From contig CALRJS020000018.1 in the NCBI GenBank assembly GCA_943367595.1, forward strand, positions 7,639 to 71,638: a DNA stretch of 64,000 nt. Reading direction: 5' to 3'. Under the pieces are notes generated by a model. It was not told the origin of the DNA, made no database searches, and worked only from the letters and a program-made list of their open reading frames with translations. Positions within the stretch are counted from its first letter, which is position 1. Each line of letters opens with the position of its first letter. Positions 16,181-25,756 of the stretch are shown in pieces. The position numbers were made by a program, and so were the translations under genes. Origin of the DNA: MW101C3 sp943367595. Its GTDB lineage: Bacteria > Cyanobacteriota > Cyanobacteriia > PCC-6307 > Cyanobiaceae.

Positions 16181-16246
16181 ATCCTCCTAGTAATTTCCTG
16201 GCTTTGTTCAGCTGGGCCTTAGGTTGATGCAGGCACCAGACCAGCC

Positions 16247-17788
16247 ATGACGGATTCTCCTTCCCTTCCCCATTCTCAGATGCAGGTTCAGAAGCTTCCG
16301 ACCGGGGTGGAAGGCCTTGATGACATCTGCCAGGGCGGCCTGCCGATTGGGCGTTCCACGCTGATCAGCGGCACATCAGGAACGGGCAAGACCGTTTTCT
16401 CGCTGCATTTTCTCTATAACGGCATCCATCATTTTGATGAACCAGGCATCTTCGTTACCTTTGAGGAATCGCCCCGGGACATCATCCGCAACGCTTCCAG
16501 CTTTGGTTGGAATCTGCAGGAGCTGGTGGATCAAGGCAAGCTGTTCATCCTTGACGCTTCCCCGGATCCCGACGGCCAGGATGTGGCGGGGAGCTTCGAT
16601 CTCTCGGGCTTGATCGAGCGAATCAACTACGCGATCAGAAAATACAAGGCCCGCCGCGTTGCCATCGATTCAATCACGGCGGTTTTTCAGCAATATGACG
16701 CGGTGTCGGTGGTGCGTCGGGAGATTTTTCGCCTGATTGCCCGGCTCAAGGAAATCGGCGTCACCACGGTGATGACCACCGAACGCATCGATGAGTATGG
16801 ACCGATCGCCAGATACGGCGTCGAAGAGTTTGTCTCCGACAACGTGATCATTCTGCGCAACGTCCTGGATGTGGAGCGCCGCCGCCGCACGGTGGAAATC
16901 CTCAAGCTGCGAGGTACCACCCACATGAAGGGTGAGTTCCCCTTCACTATGGGGCCGCAGGGTGTGGCGATCTTCCCGCTGGGCGCGATGCGCCTCACGC
17001 AGCGCTCTTCGAATGTGCGCCTGAGCTCGGGGGTGCCGCGCCTCGATGAGATGTGTGGCGGTGGTTTCTTCAAGGATTCGATCATTCTCGCCACCGGTGC
17101 CACCGGCACCGGCAAAACGCTGCTGGTGAGCAAGTTCATCGAGAACGCCTACAGAAACAAGGAGCGGGCCATCCTCTTTGCCTACGAAGAGTCGAGGGCA
17201 CAGTTGCTGCGCAACGCCACCAGTTGGGGGATTGATTTTGAGCAGATGGAGCAAGATGGCATGCTCAAGATCATCTGCGCTTATCCCGAATCCACCGGCC
17301 TGGAAGATCATCTCCAGATCATCAAAACCGAGATTGCCGAGTTCAAGCCCTCCAGAATGGCAATTGATTCGCTATCAGCCCTCTCCCGTGGGGTGAGCCA
17401 CAACGCTTTCCGGCAGTTTGTGATCGGCGTGACCGGCTACGCAAAACAGGAGGAAATCGCCGGCTTCTTTACCAATACCTCCGAAGAATTCATGGGCAGC
17501 CACTCGATCACGGATTCCCATATCTCCACGATCACCGATACGATCCTGCTGCTGCAGTATGTGGAGATCCGCGGCGAGATGGCCCGCGCGATTAACGTGT
17601 TCAAGATGCGTGGCTCCTGGCACGACAAGGGCATCCGTGAATTCGTGATCACCGGCAACGGGCCTGAGATTCGCGATTCCTTCTCCAACTTCGAGCGCAT
17701 CATCAGCGGCGTGCCCCACCGCGTCACCTCCGATGAACGGGTGGAACTTTCCCGCATCGTGCGTGGTGTGGAGGACGACGCGTTCTGA
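16247..17788 (+). CDS. kaiC: circadian clock ATPase/kinase KaiC
   Basis: KaiC is the hexameric double-RecA-domain clock core with CI ATPase and CII autokinase activities. The 513-residue product has the CI P-loop GTSGTGKT (residues 42-49) and catalytic glutamates in TFEES. It also has the CII P-loop GATGTGKT and the phosphorylation pair Ser427/Thr428 in SHISTITDT, equivalent to S431/T432 of S. elongatus. Thr422 is also kept. The C-terminal KaiA-binding tail (ELSRIVRGVEDDAF) is shorter at its end than in S. elongatus. A 66-bp gap after kaiB leaves room for its own ribosome site or promoter. Confidence 0.98.
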   Translation: MTDSPSLPHSQMQVQKLPTGVEGLDDICQGGLPIGRSTLISGTSGTGKTVFSLHFLYNGIHHFDEPGIFVTFEESPRDIIRNASSFGWNLQELVDQGKLFILDASPDPDGQDVAGSFDLSGLIERINYAIRKYKARRVAIDSITAVFQQYDAVSVVRREIFRLIARLKEIGVTTVMTTERIDEYGPIARYGVEEFVSDNVIILRNVLDVERRRRTVEILKLRGTTHMKGEFPFTMGPQGVAIFPLGAMRLTQRSSNVRLSSGVPRLDEMCGGGFFKDSIILATGATGTGKTLLVSKFIENAYRNKERAILFAYEESRAQLLRNATSWGIDFEQMEQDGMLKIICAYPESTGLEDHLQIIKTEIAEFKPSRMAIDSLSALSRGVSHNAFRQFVIGVTGYAKQEEIAGFFTNTSEEFMGSHSITDSHISTITDTILLLQYVEIRGEMARAINVFKMRGSWHDKGIREFVITGNGPEIRDSFSNFERIISGVPHRVTSDERVELSRIVRGVEDDAF

Positions 17789-17832
17789 GCGGGTCCTCTG
17801 TTCTGATCGGGGTCTCTGTTCTGAGCTGGTTC

Positions 17833-19977
17833 TCAGACAGCGCTGGCAGGGGAAGGTGATGGGGCTGCCAACGCAGCATTGAACGCAGAAGTGGCGGCTG
17901 CTGCGTTATTGCGTTCGCCGGCAATCGCCAGTTCATCGCTGTCGGCTTGCTCGAGGGGCAGATCAAACCAGAAGGTGGTGCCTACGCCCAGCTCGCTCAC
18001 CATGTGGATGCGGCTGCCGTGCTTCTCGATGATGCCCCGCACGATCGAAAGCCCCAGACCCGTGCCCACTTCGGTGTGCACGGCATTCTCGACCCGGTAG
18101 AAGCGATCAAAGATTCGGGCCTGGTCTTCGCGGGAGATGCCGGCTCCCGTGTCGGCAATCTCTACGCGCAGCCGCGGCAGGGGTGAGGACAGACCGCAGC
18201 TGAGGCTGTCGTTGTCGTGGACGGGGATGGAGAGGTCAATGTGGCAGGAATCGGGCCACGGATAGGCGCGCAGTCTGAGGCAGCCGCCTGGCTGGGTGAA
18301 CTTGAGCCCATTGCCCACCAGGTTGTCGAAGACCTGGAGCAGCAGGTCCCAGTTGCCGCGTACGCGGGGCAACTGGGCATCCACATCCATCGCCAGCGTC
18401 ACCCCTTTCTCGTCGGCATTGAGACGGTAATTGCGCAGGGTCTGCTCGATCGCCGGGCGCAGTTCGATCGGCTCCAGCACCCAGGTGCGGTCGGATTCCA
18501 GCCGCGAGAGATCGAGCACATCGTTCACCAGGCGAGTGAGACGGTCGGTTTCGGCGTTGGCAATGCCGAGGAACTCCTGGGTTTCCTCCTCACTCAGCTG
18601 GTCACGCATGTCGTGGAGGGTTTCCACGTAGCTCTTGATGTTGAACAGCGGTGTGCGCAATTCATGCGACACATTGCTGATGAAGCGGCTCTGGGCCGCG
18701 TTCAGTTCCACCTCCCGGGTGAGGTCCTGGATCGTCATGGCGATGCCTTTCAGGCTTTCGCCGCTGGCGTCACGCACGCTCTGCAGCACGATGCGCAGGG
18801 TGCGGGGCGGCTCGCCGAAGGTGCAGCGCACATCGCAGCTGTCTCGCTCACCGGCTAGCAAGCCATCGAGCGGCGCCTGCAGTTCCATTGCCAGCAGATC
18901 GGGCAGTTCGCTGCAGAGATCGCTGCCTTCCAGGTTGCGGCCTTCCCAGCGGAACAGGCGGCGGGCCGTGGGATTCACCAGCACGATCTGACCGTCGCCA
19001 TCGAGCAGGGCTGCGCCGTCGGCCATGCTGGCGATCAGGGTCTGCTGCTTCACCTGGGCGGCGGTGAGCTCCTCAATGTTGGCGGCGTCGTACACCTCCA
19101 GCTGGGAGGCCATGTCGTTGAAGCCATTCAGCAGTTCGCCCAGCTCGCCGCCCACGGGCAGGGCAATGCGGGCCTGGAAATCACCGCCGGCGATCGCGCG
19201 CACGCCGCGCAGCAATTCCTTCACCGGGCGGGTGATCGTGAGCGCGTTGAACACCGCGCCAAGGATCACCAGCACCCAAATCGAGATGAACACCGCCACG
19301 GTCACTTCCCGCGTCAGGGCCGCACTCGCCAGCACCGCTTCATTGGGATTGATGCCAAGCGCGAGCACGCCGAGGTAGCGCCCTTCGCTCACCATCGGCA
19401 CGAACACATCGGTCACCTGGCCGTCTGGGCTGAGGTGTTGACGGATCAGCGGATTCTGGGAACGCCGTTGCAGATCGGCGGGCAGTTCGAGCCGGCGGCT
19501 GAGCAGCAATTCACTGCTGCCGTTGCTGCCGCCGATCGGGATGCCGAGGTAGATCACCCCATCGGGATCGGCGAAGAAGATGTAACGAAGGCTTCGGCTC
19601 GATCGCCAGAAACGCTCCGCCACCGCCGCCAGTTCGCGGTCGTTGGCTTCGGCCACCAGCGGGGTGACGTTCGCGGCCAGCAGCAGACCCAGATCGCGGG
19701 CGAAGCGGGTGTCGCTCATGCGCGCATCGCGTTGGATGCCGTTGAGCGCGATGAAGGTGATGCTCGTCATCATCAGGCTCACCACCAGGGTGGCCACCGC
19801 CAGCAGCTTCGTCTGCAGGCTGAATTCGGCCCACCACAGGCCGAGCCGCTGCTGCCAGCTGAGCGGCATGGCGGCCGCGGTGGCGCCGCGAGCGTGAGCT
19901 GGAGCGGCAGGGGTTGGGGCGGAGGCTGGAGAGGCAGACACCGGCCGGTCAGAGGAGGGCGGAAGCTCGGCGGTCAC
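17833..19977 (-). CDS. nblS: sensor histidine kinase NblS (Hik33/DspA type)
   Basis: NblS is the essential cyanobacterial membrane kinase that controls responses to high light, nutrient stress and cold, signalling to RpaB/NblR-type regulators. The 714-residue product shows a low-complexity N-terminus, TM segments near 56-78 and 226-248 flanking a periplasmic sensor domain (SSRSLRYIFFADPDGVIYLG), a HAMP domain (250-300), a PAS domain (about 305-420), and the H-box SNVSHELRTPLFNIKSY with His438. Catalytic motifs are DNLVGNGLKFT, ADTGAGIS and GTGLGLSIV. The GTG at 19977 is the start. It is convergent with kaiC and lies 26 bp after purD on the same strand. Confidence 0.95.
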   Translation of the reverse strand: MTAELPPSSDRPVSASPASAPTPAAPAHARGATAAAMPLSWQQRLGLWWAEFSLQTKLLAVATLVVSLMMTSITFIALNGIQRDARMSDTRFARDLGLLLAANVTPLVAEANDRELAAVAERFWRSSRSLRYIFFADPDGVIYLGIPIGGSNGSSELLLSRRLELPADLQRRSQNPLIRQHLSPDGQVTDVFVPMVSEGRYLGVLALGINPNEAVLASAALTREVTVAVFISIWVLVILGAVFNALTITRPVKELLRGVRAIAGGDFQARIALPVGGELGELLNGFNDMASQLEVYDAANIEELTAAQVKQQTLIASMADGAALLDGDGQIVLVNPTARRLFRWEGRNLEGSDLCSELPDLLAMELQAPLDGLLAGERDSCDVRCTFGEPPRTLRIVLQSVRDASGESLKGIAMTIQDLTREVELNAAQSRFISNVSHELRTPLFNIKSYVETLHDMRDQLSEEETQEFLGIANAETDRLTRLVNDVLDLSRLESDRTWVLEPIELRPAIEQTLRNYRLNADEKGVTLAMDVDAQLPRVRGNWDLLLQVFDNLVGNGLKFTQPGGCLRLRAYPWPDSCHIDLSIPVHDNDSLSCGLSSPLPRLRVEIADTGAGISREDQARIFDRFYRVENAVHTEVGTGLGLSIVRGIIEKHGSRIHMVSELGVGTTFWFDLPLEQADSDELAIAGERNNAAAATSAFNAALAAPSPSPASAV

Positions 19978-20003
19978 ACGCGGAACCGTCGGAAGGACGC
20001 ACC

Positions 20004-21314
20004 CTAGGGGCGGCGCACCTGGTGGCCGATGTCACGCCGGAAGGTGATGCCTTCGAAGTGCACCTGCTCCAGGCCGCCGTAGGCAGCGGCGAAGGCGGCA
20101 TCGAAATCGCCGGCCTGCGCCACCACCGCCAGCACCCGGCCTCCTGCCGTCACGCAGACACCATCGGCGCCGGCCCGGCTGCCGGCATGAAAGAGCTGCA
20201 GATCCGGATCAGGGGCGAGGCTGGATGTGATCGCGTCACCGCTGCGCACCGGGCCGGGGTAGCCGGCGGAGGCGGCCACGACGCAGGCGCTGCAGCGGCC
20301 CGAGATCGTGAGCGGCGGGGCGGCATCAAGGCGGCCGCTGGCACAGGCCATCAGCACCTCGGCCAGTTCGTCGCCCAGCAGGGGCATCAGCGTCTGGCAC
20401 TCGGGATCGCCGAAGCGGCAATTGAATTCGATCACCTTCGGTCCGTCGGCGGTGAGCATCAGGCCCGCGTAGATCACGCCGCGGTAATCGATGCCCCGGC
20501 CCCGCAGGGTGGCCAGGATCGGCAGCAGCACCTGCTGACGCACCAGCTCCAGCCCGGCCGCATCCAGCAGGGGGGCCGGCGCGTAGGCCCCCATGCCGCC
20601 CGTGTTCGCGCCGGTGTCCCCTTCGCCGATGCGCTTGTGGTCCTGCGCGGGGGGGAGCAGCACCATGCGTTCCCCGTCGGTGAGCGCGAACACCGACACC
20701 TCCGGCCCGCTCAGGCGCTCCTCCAGCACCAGCGCGTCACCGGCACTGCCGAAGCGCCCCGCAAAGATCTCCTCGATCGCGGCACGGGCCTCCTCAAGGC
20801 TGTCGGCCACCGTCACCCCCTTGCCGGCCGCCAGCCCATCGGCCTTCACCACCAGGGGCCGGCCATGGGATTCCAGGGCCTGCAGCGCCTGCTCGCAGCT
20901 GGTGGCGGCCCAGTAGCCCGCCGTGGGCACGCCGGCCTCCTGCATCAGCGCCTTCGCCCATTGCTTGCTGGCCTCCAGCTGGGCGCCGTCGGCCCCTGGA
21001 CCGAACACCGCCAGTCCGGCGGCGCGCAGCTCGTCGGCGAGGCCGGCGGCCAGGGGCGCCTCCGGGCCCACCACCACCAGATCCACCTGCCGCTCCTGGC
21101 AGGCGGCGATCAGCGCAGGCCCGTCGCTCTCGGCGATCGGCAGCGGCTCGCAGCCCTCCTGCCCGGCGGTGCCGCCGTTGCCCGGAGCCACCCACACCCG
21201 TTCCACACCGCGGCAGCGCCGCAGGGCCCAGCCCAGGGCGTTCTCCCGGCCCCCTGCCCCCACCACCAGCACCCGGCGCGGAGACGGCAGGCCATCGGTC
21301 AGGGGTGCGGACAT
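20004..21314 (-). CDS. purD: phosphoribosylamine--glycine ligase (PurD)
   Basis: PurD joins 5-phosphoribosylamine and glycine with ATP, the second step of purine synthesis. The 436-residue ATP-grasp protein shows VLVVGAGGRENALGWAL at the N-terminus, the ATP-binding segment VVKADGLAAGKGVTVA, DHKRIGEGDTGANTGGMGAY, and VIEFNCRFGDPECQ. It is followed by nblS on the same strand and is divergent, by 77 bp, from the exported unknown protein that precedes purC. Confidence 0.97.
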   Translation of the reverse strand: MSAPLTDGLPSPRRVLVVGAGGRENALGWALRRCRGVERVWVAPGNGGTAGQEGCEPLPIAESDGPALIAACQERQVDLVVVGPEAPLAAGLADELRAAGLAVFGPGADGAQLEASKQWAKALMQEAGVPTAGYWAATSCEQALQALESHGRPLVVKADGLAAGKGVTVADSLEEARAAIEEIFAGRFGSAGDALVLEERLSGPEVSVFALTDGERMVLLPPAQDHKRIGEGDTGANTGGMGAYAPAPLLDAAGLELVRQQVLLPILATLRGRGIDYRGVIYAGLMLTADGPKVIEFNCRFGDPECQTLMPLLGDELAEVLMACASGRLDAAPPLTISGRCSACVVAASAGYPGPVRSGDAITSSLAPDPDLQLFHAGSRAGADGVCVTAGGRVLAVVAQAGDFDAAFAAAYGGLEQVHFEGITFRRDIGHQVRRP

Positions 21315-21391
21315 GGGGCGGAGCGGGTGATGGGGGGCGGTTCCCTTAGGTTGTGGCCCGGTGGCCGCCTGCCGTGACCCTTCCTCTTTAC

Positions 21392-22522
21392 ATGCCGGTG
21401 GGTCCCCGCCGAAGGCTGGCCCTGCTCCTGATGGCCGGCTTGGCCATCGCCGGTCACGGCCCTGTCCAGGCCCAGGCTCCGCCCATGCCTGCCGCTCCCG
21501 TGCCTGCCGCTCTGGCCACGCCCCAGACCCCGGAGAAGCCCGCGGCGCCGGCCACGCCCGCGGCCCCGGGGCCTGTGGTGCTGCCGGGAATGCCGGAGGA
21601 GGCCTTCGAGGCCGCGCTGCGCTCCGAGGATCTCGCCGCGCTCGAGCGGGCCTGTCAGGATTCCGCCCGGTTTGATCGCAGCGACCGGCTGCGCCTGCTG
21701 CGTGAGCGCCTGGTGGCGATGCGTCCGGCGCCCCAGCCCTTCGCCGTGATCCTGGTCAATGCCAATGCCCTGATCAGCTGTCTGGCGCCGGAGTCGGCGC
21801 TCACCGTGCTCGACCGCTACGGCCCCGGGCCGGGCCGCGAGCGGGAGCAGTGGCTGGTGCAGCAGTGGCGCGCCGCCAACGCCGCCCTCGATCACCGCCG
21901 GGCCGCCGAGGCGCTGCGCCGGCTGGCGGCGGGCCGCATCGCCCAGCTGGAAACGATGCCCCTGCCCCTGCGGCTGCGCGAAGACGGCAGCCTCGACACC
22001 CGCTCGGCCCTTGATGTGCTCGCCGGCCACCTGGAGGTGCTGGGCCGCTCGCGCGAAGCGGCGGAGGTGCTGCTGGCCGGCCGGCTGCCCGGCACGGTGG
22101 CGGCCGAGCGGCTGGAGCGGGCGGTGATCCTGCTGGTGGCGGTGCCGCTGGCGGAGCGCAATGCCCTGCTGGAGCTGGCCCTCAACCAGGCGGCGGCGGA
22201 TGGGGCCTGGGGGCTGGCGGCGCAGCTGCTGGATCTGCAGCAGTACGTGCAGCGCGCGGCCGGTGCCGATCCGCGTGCGGCCGCCGACCGGCGCCTGCGG
22301 CTCTCCCGCCGCATCGATGACGCCTACGGCGAATGGTTGCTGGAACGCGCCAATCCCGAGGCAAAGCAACGCGCGGCTGCTCTTGAACGTGAGCTGCGCT
22401 CCCCCCGGGCCGCCGGTGGGCACGCCAGCCCCGGCATTGCCGGTGGGCAAGCAAGCCCTGCGCTCGCTCCCGCTCCCGCGGCCGGCCCTACCCCCCCTGC
22501 CCCCAACTCTCTCCTGCCATGA
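21392..22522 (+). CDS. exported conserved hypothetical protein
   Basis: From the ATG at 21392 the product (376 residues) opens with a signal peptide (RRRLALLLMAGLAIAG, cleavage near VQAQA). Next comes an Ala/Pro-rich linker and an alpha-helical body made of Leu/Ala/Arg-rich helices with many RR and LL pairs, reminiscent of helical-repeat folds. No catalytic motif is recognised. GTG codons at 21353 and 21374 are alternative starts. Its stop overlaps the purC ATG (ATGA), so the two genes are probably coupled. Confidence 0.6.
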   Translation: MPVGPRRRLALLLMAGLAIAGHGPVQAQAPPMPAAPVPAALATPQTPEKPAAPATPAAPGPVVLPGMPEEAFEAALRSEDLAALERACQDSARFDRSDRLRLLRERLVAMRPAPQPFAVILVNANALISCLAPESALTVLDRYGPGPGREREQWLVQQWRAANAALDHRRAAEALRRLAAGRIAQLETMPLPLRLREDGSLDTRSALDVLAGHLEVLGRSREAAEVLLAGRLPGTVAAERLERAVILLVAVPLAERNALLELALNQAAADGAWGLAAQLLDLQQYVQRAAGADPRAAADRRLRLSRRIDDAYGEWLLERANPEAKQRAAALERELRSPRAAGGHASPGIAGGQASPALAPAPAAGPTPPAPNSLLP

Positions 22523-23274
22523 CGGCCTTTTCGATCGGTGCGCTCCTGTATGAGGGCAAGGCCAAGCGGGTGTTTGCCACCCAGGACCCCGACCTGGTGG
22601 CGGTGGAATACAAGGACGACGCCACCGCCTTCAATGCGCTGAAGAAGGCGCAGCTGCAGGGCAAGGGCGCCCTCAACTGCCTCATCTCCGCGCTGCTGTT
22701 CGAAGCGCTCGAGGCCGCCGGCGTTCCCACTCACTACCTCGGCGTGGAGGGCAGCTCCTGGATGCTGGTGCGGCCCGTGGCGGTGATTCCCCTGGAGGTG
22801 GTGATCCGCAACCGGGCGGCCGGTTCCCTCTGCCGGGAGATGCCGATCGCACCCGGAACCGCCCTGGAGCCGCCGCTGCTCGATCTCTATTACAAGGACG
22901 ATGCCTACGGCGATCCGTTCTTGAGCGAGGCGCGGCTGGCGCGGCTGGCGCTGGTCACGGCGCAGCAGCGCGCCGATCTTGAAGCCCTCGCCCACCGGGT
23001 GAATGGCGTGCTCCGGCCGCTGTTCGCCGGCGTGGGGCTCGACCTGGTGGATTTCAAGCTGGAGCTGGGCTTCACGGCGGATCAGCAGCTGGTGGTGGCC
23101 GATGAGATCAGCCCGGACACCTGCCGGCTCTGGGACCTCGCCACCGAGGACGCGAGCGACCGGATTCTGGACAAGGACCGCTTCCGACAGGATCTCGGCG
23201 GAGTGGTCGAGGCCTATGGGGAGGTCCTCAAACGGGTCCAAGGGGTTTGCCCTTCCCCCCGGGTCTACGGGTAA
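22519..23274 (+). CDS. purC: SAICAR synthetase (PurC)
   Basis: PurC condenses CAIR with aspartate to SAICAR in purine synthesis. The 251-residue protein shows YEGKAKRVFAT, EYKDDATAFNALKK, VEVVIRNRAAGSL-type VVIRNRAAGSLCRE, and DEISPDTCRLWD near the C-terminus, all typical. It overlaps the preceding gene by four bases. A 43-bp gap with a good GGAGAA ribosome site leads to the Omp85 gene. Confidence 0.96.
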   Translation: MTAFSIGALLYEGKAKRVFATQDPDLVAVEYKDDATAFNALKKAQLQGKGALNCLISALLFEALEAAGVPTHYLGVEGSSWMLVRPVAVIPLEVVIRNRAAGSLCREMPIAPGTALEPPLLDLYYKDDAYGDPFLSEARLARLALVTAQQRADLEALAHRVNGVLRPLFAGVGLDLVDFKLELGFTADQQLVVADEISPDTCRLWDLATEDASDRILDKDRFRQDLGGVVEAYGEVLKRVQGVCPSPRVYG

Positions 23275-23317
23275 GGTCACGCCAATTTGCGGCCCGTCCG
23301 CCTTCTTTCGGAGAACC

Positions 23318-25756
23318 ATGGGTGTCCCCCGCAACGCCCTCGCCGGCGATCTCCTCTCCGTTTTGGCGCGCCGGCCCAATTCCGTGGCCCTCGCCCTGAG
23401 TCTGCCGCTGCTGGGCGGCGCCACTCTGCTGGCACCGGCCAGCGCTGAAACCAAGCCGGCGGCGGCTGATGCTGCCGCTGCCCCGTCTCCGGCCACTGCC
23501 AGATCCGCCCCCACAGCCGTAGCCACGGCAGGCGCACTGGCGCCCACAGCCGGTCCCGCTGCCGGCGCGCTGGCACCTGCCGCCGGCAGCCTGGCGGCCC
23601 CGTCCGGTGTGCTCCAGGCTCAGGCCACCCCACCGGCCTCCGGAGCCCCGGCCAGCCCCGCCCCTGCCACCCAGCCCGCCCCCGCCGAGGCTCCCGCCGC
23701 TGCTCCGGCCCCGGCGGCGGAGATCGCTCCGCCGGCCTCCCCCAGCGAACCGCGCGTGCTGATCAGCGAGGTGGTGGTGGAGGGCCTGGCCGGCCACCCG
23801 GAGCGGGAGCGGCTTGAGCTGGCCGTCTACGACGCCATGACCGTGCGTCCCGGCAGCCGCGTCACCCGCTCGGAGCTGCAGACCGACCTGGCGGCCATCT
23901 ATGCCAGCGGCTGGTTCTCCGATGTGCGCATCCAGCCCAAGGACGGCCCCCTGGGCGTGCAGGTGGTGGTGATCACCACCGCCAACCCCGTGCTCTCGCA
24001 GGTGGCGCTCGACACGCCCAAGGCCAAGTTGCCGCCCCAGGTGATTCAGGACACCTTCGCCCCCGATTACGGCAAGACCCTGAACCTCAATGTGCTCAAG
24101 GGCCGCATCGACGAGCTGCAGAAGTGGTACGCCGATCAGGGCTATTCCCTGGCCCGTATCACCGGCCCCAACCGTGTCAGCCCCGAGGGGGTGGTGGAAC
24201 TCACGGTGCGGGAAGGCACCGTGCAGGGCGTGGAGGTGCAGTTCCTCAACAAGGAGGGCTCCGCCACCAACGACAAGAACGAGCCGATCCGCGGCAAGAC
24301 CAAGCCCTGGGTGATCACCCGCGAGATCTCGATCGAGCAGGGCGAGATCTTCAACCGCCGCCAGCTGGAGGAAGACATCAAACGCCTTTATGGCACCGGC
24401 CTGTTCGGTGACATCAAGGTGACCCTGCGGCCGGTGCCGGCCCAGCCCGGTGAAGTGGTGATCGTGCTCGGGATCGTGGAGCAGTCCACCGGCTCCCTCT
24501 CCGGCGGCCTCGGTTACAGCCAGAGCCAGGGTGTGTTCGGTCAGGTGCAGCTGCAGGACAGCAACCTGTTCGGCCGGGCCTGGGACCTGGCGCTCAACTT
24601 CACCTACGGCCAGTTCGGCGCGCTCACCGATCTTTCCTTCACCGATCCCTGGATCAAGGGCGACCGCTTCCGCACCGCCTTCCGCGCCCGGCTGTTCGTC
24701 AGCCGCGACGTGCCCCAGATCTTCCAGTCGCAGGACGGCGGCAACATCAACACCGTCTCCGACTTCTACAAGGCGCCGGGCACGGATGTGGCTTACAACA
24801 TCAACGAATCCAGAAACCCGGCCGGGCGCAAGTTCAACTCGGTGGATTCCGCCGAGAACGCCTTCCCTGACGTCAGCTGGTTCGACTTCGACGGCAACTC
24901 GGTGGTGTTGCAGCGCATCGGCGGCAACTTCCAGTTCGCCCGGCCCCTGAATGGCGGCGACCCCTTCAAGCGGGCCACCTGGAACGTGGTGGTGGGCGCC
25001 AGTGTGCAGGAGGTGCGTCCGATCAACTTCGGCGGTGAGTCCATGCCGTTCGGCGTGAGCACCAACAACTTCAACGGCCGTCGTGCCCCCACCGACGACG
25101 TCATCTGCATCGCCTTCAACTGCGCCACCACCAACCAGCTGGTGGGGCTCCGTTTCGCGGCCACCCGCAACACCCTCAACGATCCCCGCAACCCCACCGA
25201 CGGCAACTTCCTCTCGCTCAGCACCGAGCAGTTCGTGTCGGTGGGCCCTGATTCCCCCACCTTCAACCGGGTGCGGGGCAGCTATTCCCACTTCATCCCG
25301 GTCAACTGGCTCCGGTTCTACAAGGGCTGCCGCCCCCGGCCGGGTGAGCCTTTCGACTGCAAGCAGGCCCTGGCCTTCCAGGTGTCCGCCGGCTCCACCA
25401 TCGGTTCCCTGCCTCCCTACGAAGCCTTCTGCCTGGGCGGTTCCAACTCGGTGCGGGGTTTCTTCGACTGCGACCTCGGCGTGGGACGCAGCTTCGGTGA
25501 GGCCACGATCGAATACCGCTTCCCGCTGTTCAGCGTCGTGAGCGGTGAGCTGTTCATCGATGGCGGCACCACCTTCGGCTCGCAGGCCAACGTGCCGGGC
25601 AACCCCGGCGGCCTGCTGGGCAAACCCGGCAGCGGCTTCTCGGTGGGAACGGGCCTGATCGTGACCACGCCGGTGGGGCCGCTGCGCCTGGAGGTGGCCA
25701 GCCGTGATTTCACCGGTGAGTGGCGCTTCAACCTCGGCGTGGGCTGGAAGTTCTGA
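23318..25756 (+). CDS. bamA: outer membrane assembly protein BamA/Omp85
   Basis: Omp85 proteins insert beta-barrels into the outer membrane. The 812-residue product has a signal peptide (ALALSLPLLGGATLLAP), a long Ala/Pro-rich linker (about residues 45-140), then POTRA domains beginning VLISEVVVEGLAG and including TVQGVEVQFLNKEG and REISIEQGEIFNRRQLEEDI. The C-terminal beta-barrel has the lid motif SNSVRGFFDCDLG and ends in aromatic GWKF. The ATG at 23318 follows GGAGAA. It opens the envelope operon with lpxC, fabZ, lpxA and lpxB; its TGA overlaps the lpxC ATG. Confidence 0.93.
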   Translation: MGVPRNALAGDLLSVLARRPNSVALALSLPLLGGATLLAPASAETKPAAADAAAAPSPATARSAPTAVATAGALAPTAGPAAGALAPAAGSLAAPSGVLQAQATPPASGAPASPAPATQPAPAEAPAAAPAPAAEIAPPASPSEPRVLISEVVVEGLAGHPERERLELAVYDAMTVRPGSRVTRSELQTDLAAIYASGWFSDVRIQPKDGPLGVQVVVITTANPVLSQVALDTPKAKLPPQVIQDTFAPDYGKTLNLNVLKGRIDELQKWYADQGYSLARITGPNRVSPEGVVELTVREGTVQGVEVQFLNKEGSATNDKNEPIRGKTKPWVITREISIEQGEIFNRRQLEEDIKRLYGTGLFGDIKVTLRPVPAQPGEVVIVLGIVEQSTGSLSGGLGYSQSQGVFGQVQLQDSNLFGRAWDLALNFTYGQFGALTDLSFTDPWIKGDRFRTAFRARLFVSRDVPQIFQSQDGGNINTVSDFYKAPGTDVAYNINESRNPAGRKFNSVDSAENAFPDVSWFDFDGNSVVLQRIGGNFQFARPLNGGDPFKRATWNVVVGASVQEVRPINFGGESMPFGVSTNNFNGRRAPTDDVICIAFNCATTNQLVGLRFAATRNTLNDPRNPTDGNFLSLSTEQFVSVGPDSPTFNRVRGSYSHFIPVNWLRFYKGCRPRPGEPFDCKQALAFQVSAGSTIGSLPPYEAFCLGGSNSVRGFFDCDLGVGRSFGEATIEYRFPLFSVVSGELFIDGGTTFGSQANVPGNPGGLLGKPGSGFSVGTGLIVTTPVGPLRLEVASRDFTGEWRFNLGVGWKF

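Noticed and set aside
23228..25291. 687-codon open frame antisense to bamA
   Set aside because: The translation is low complexity (His, Gly, Val, Arg) with no family match, while the plus strand encodes a full Omp85.
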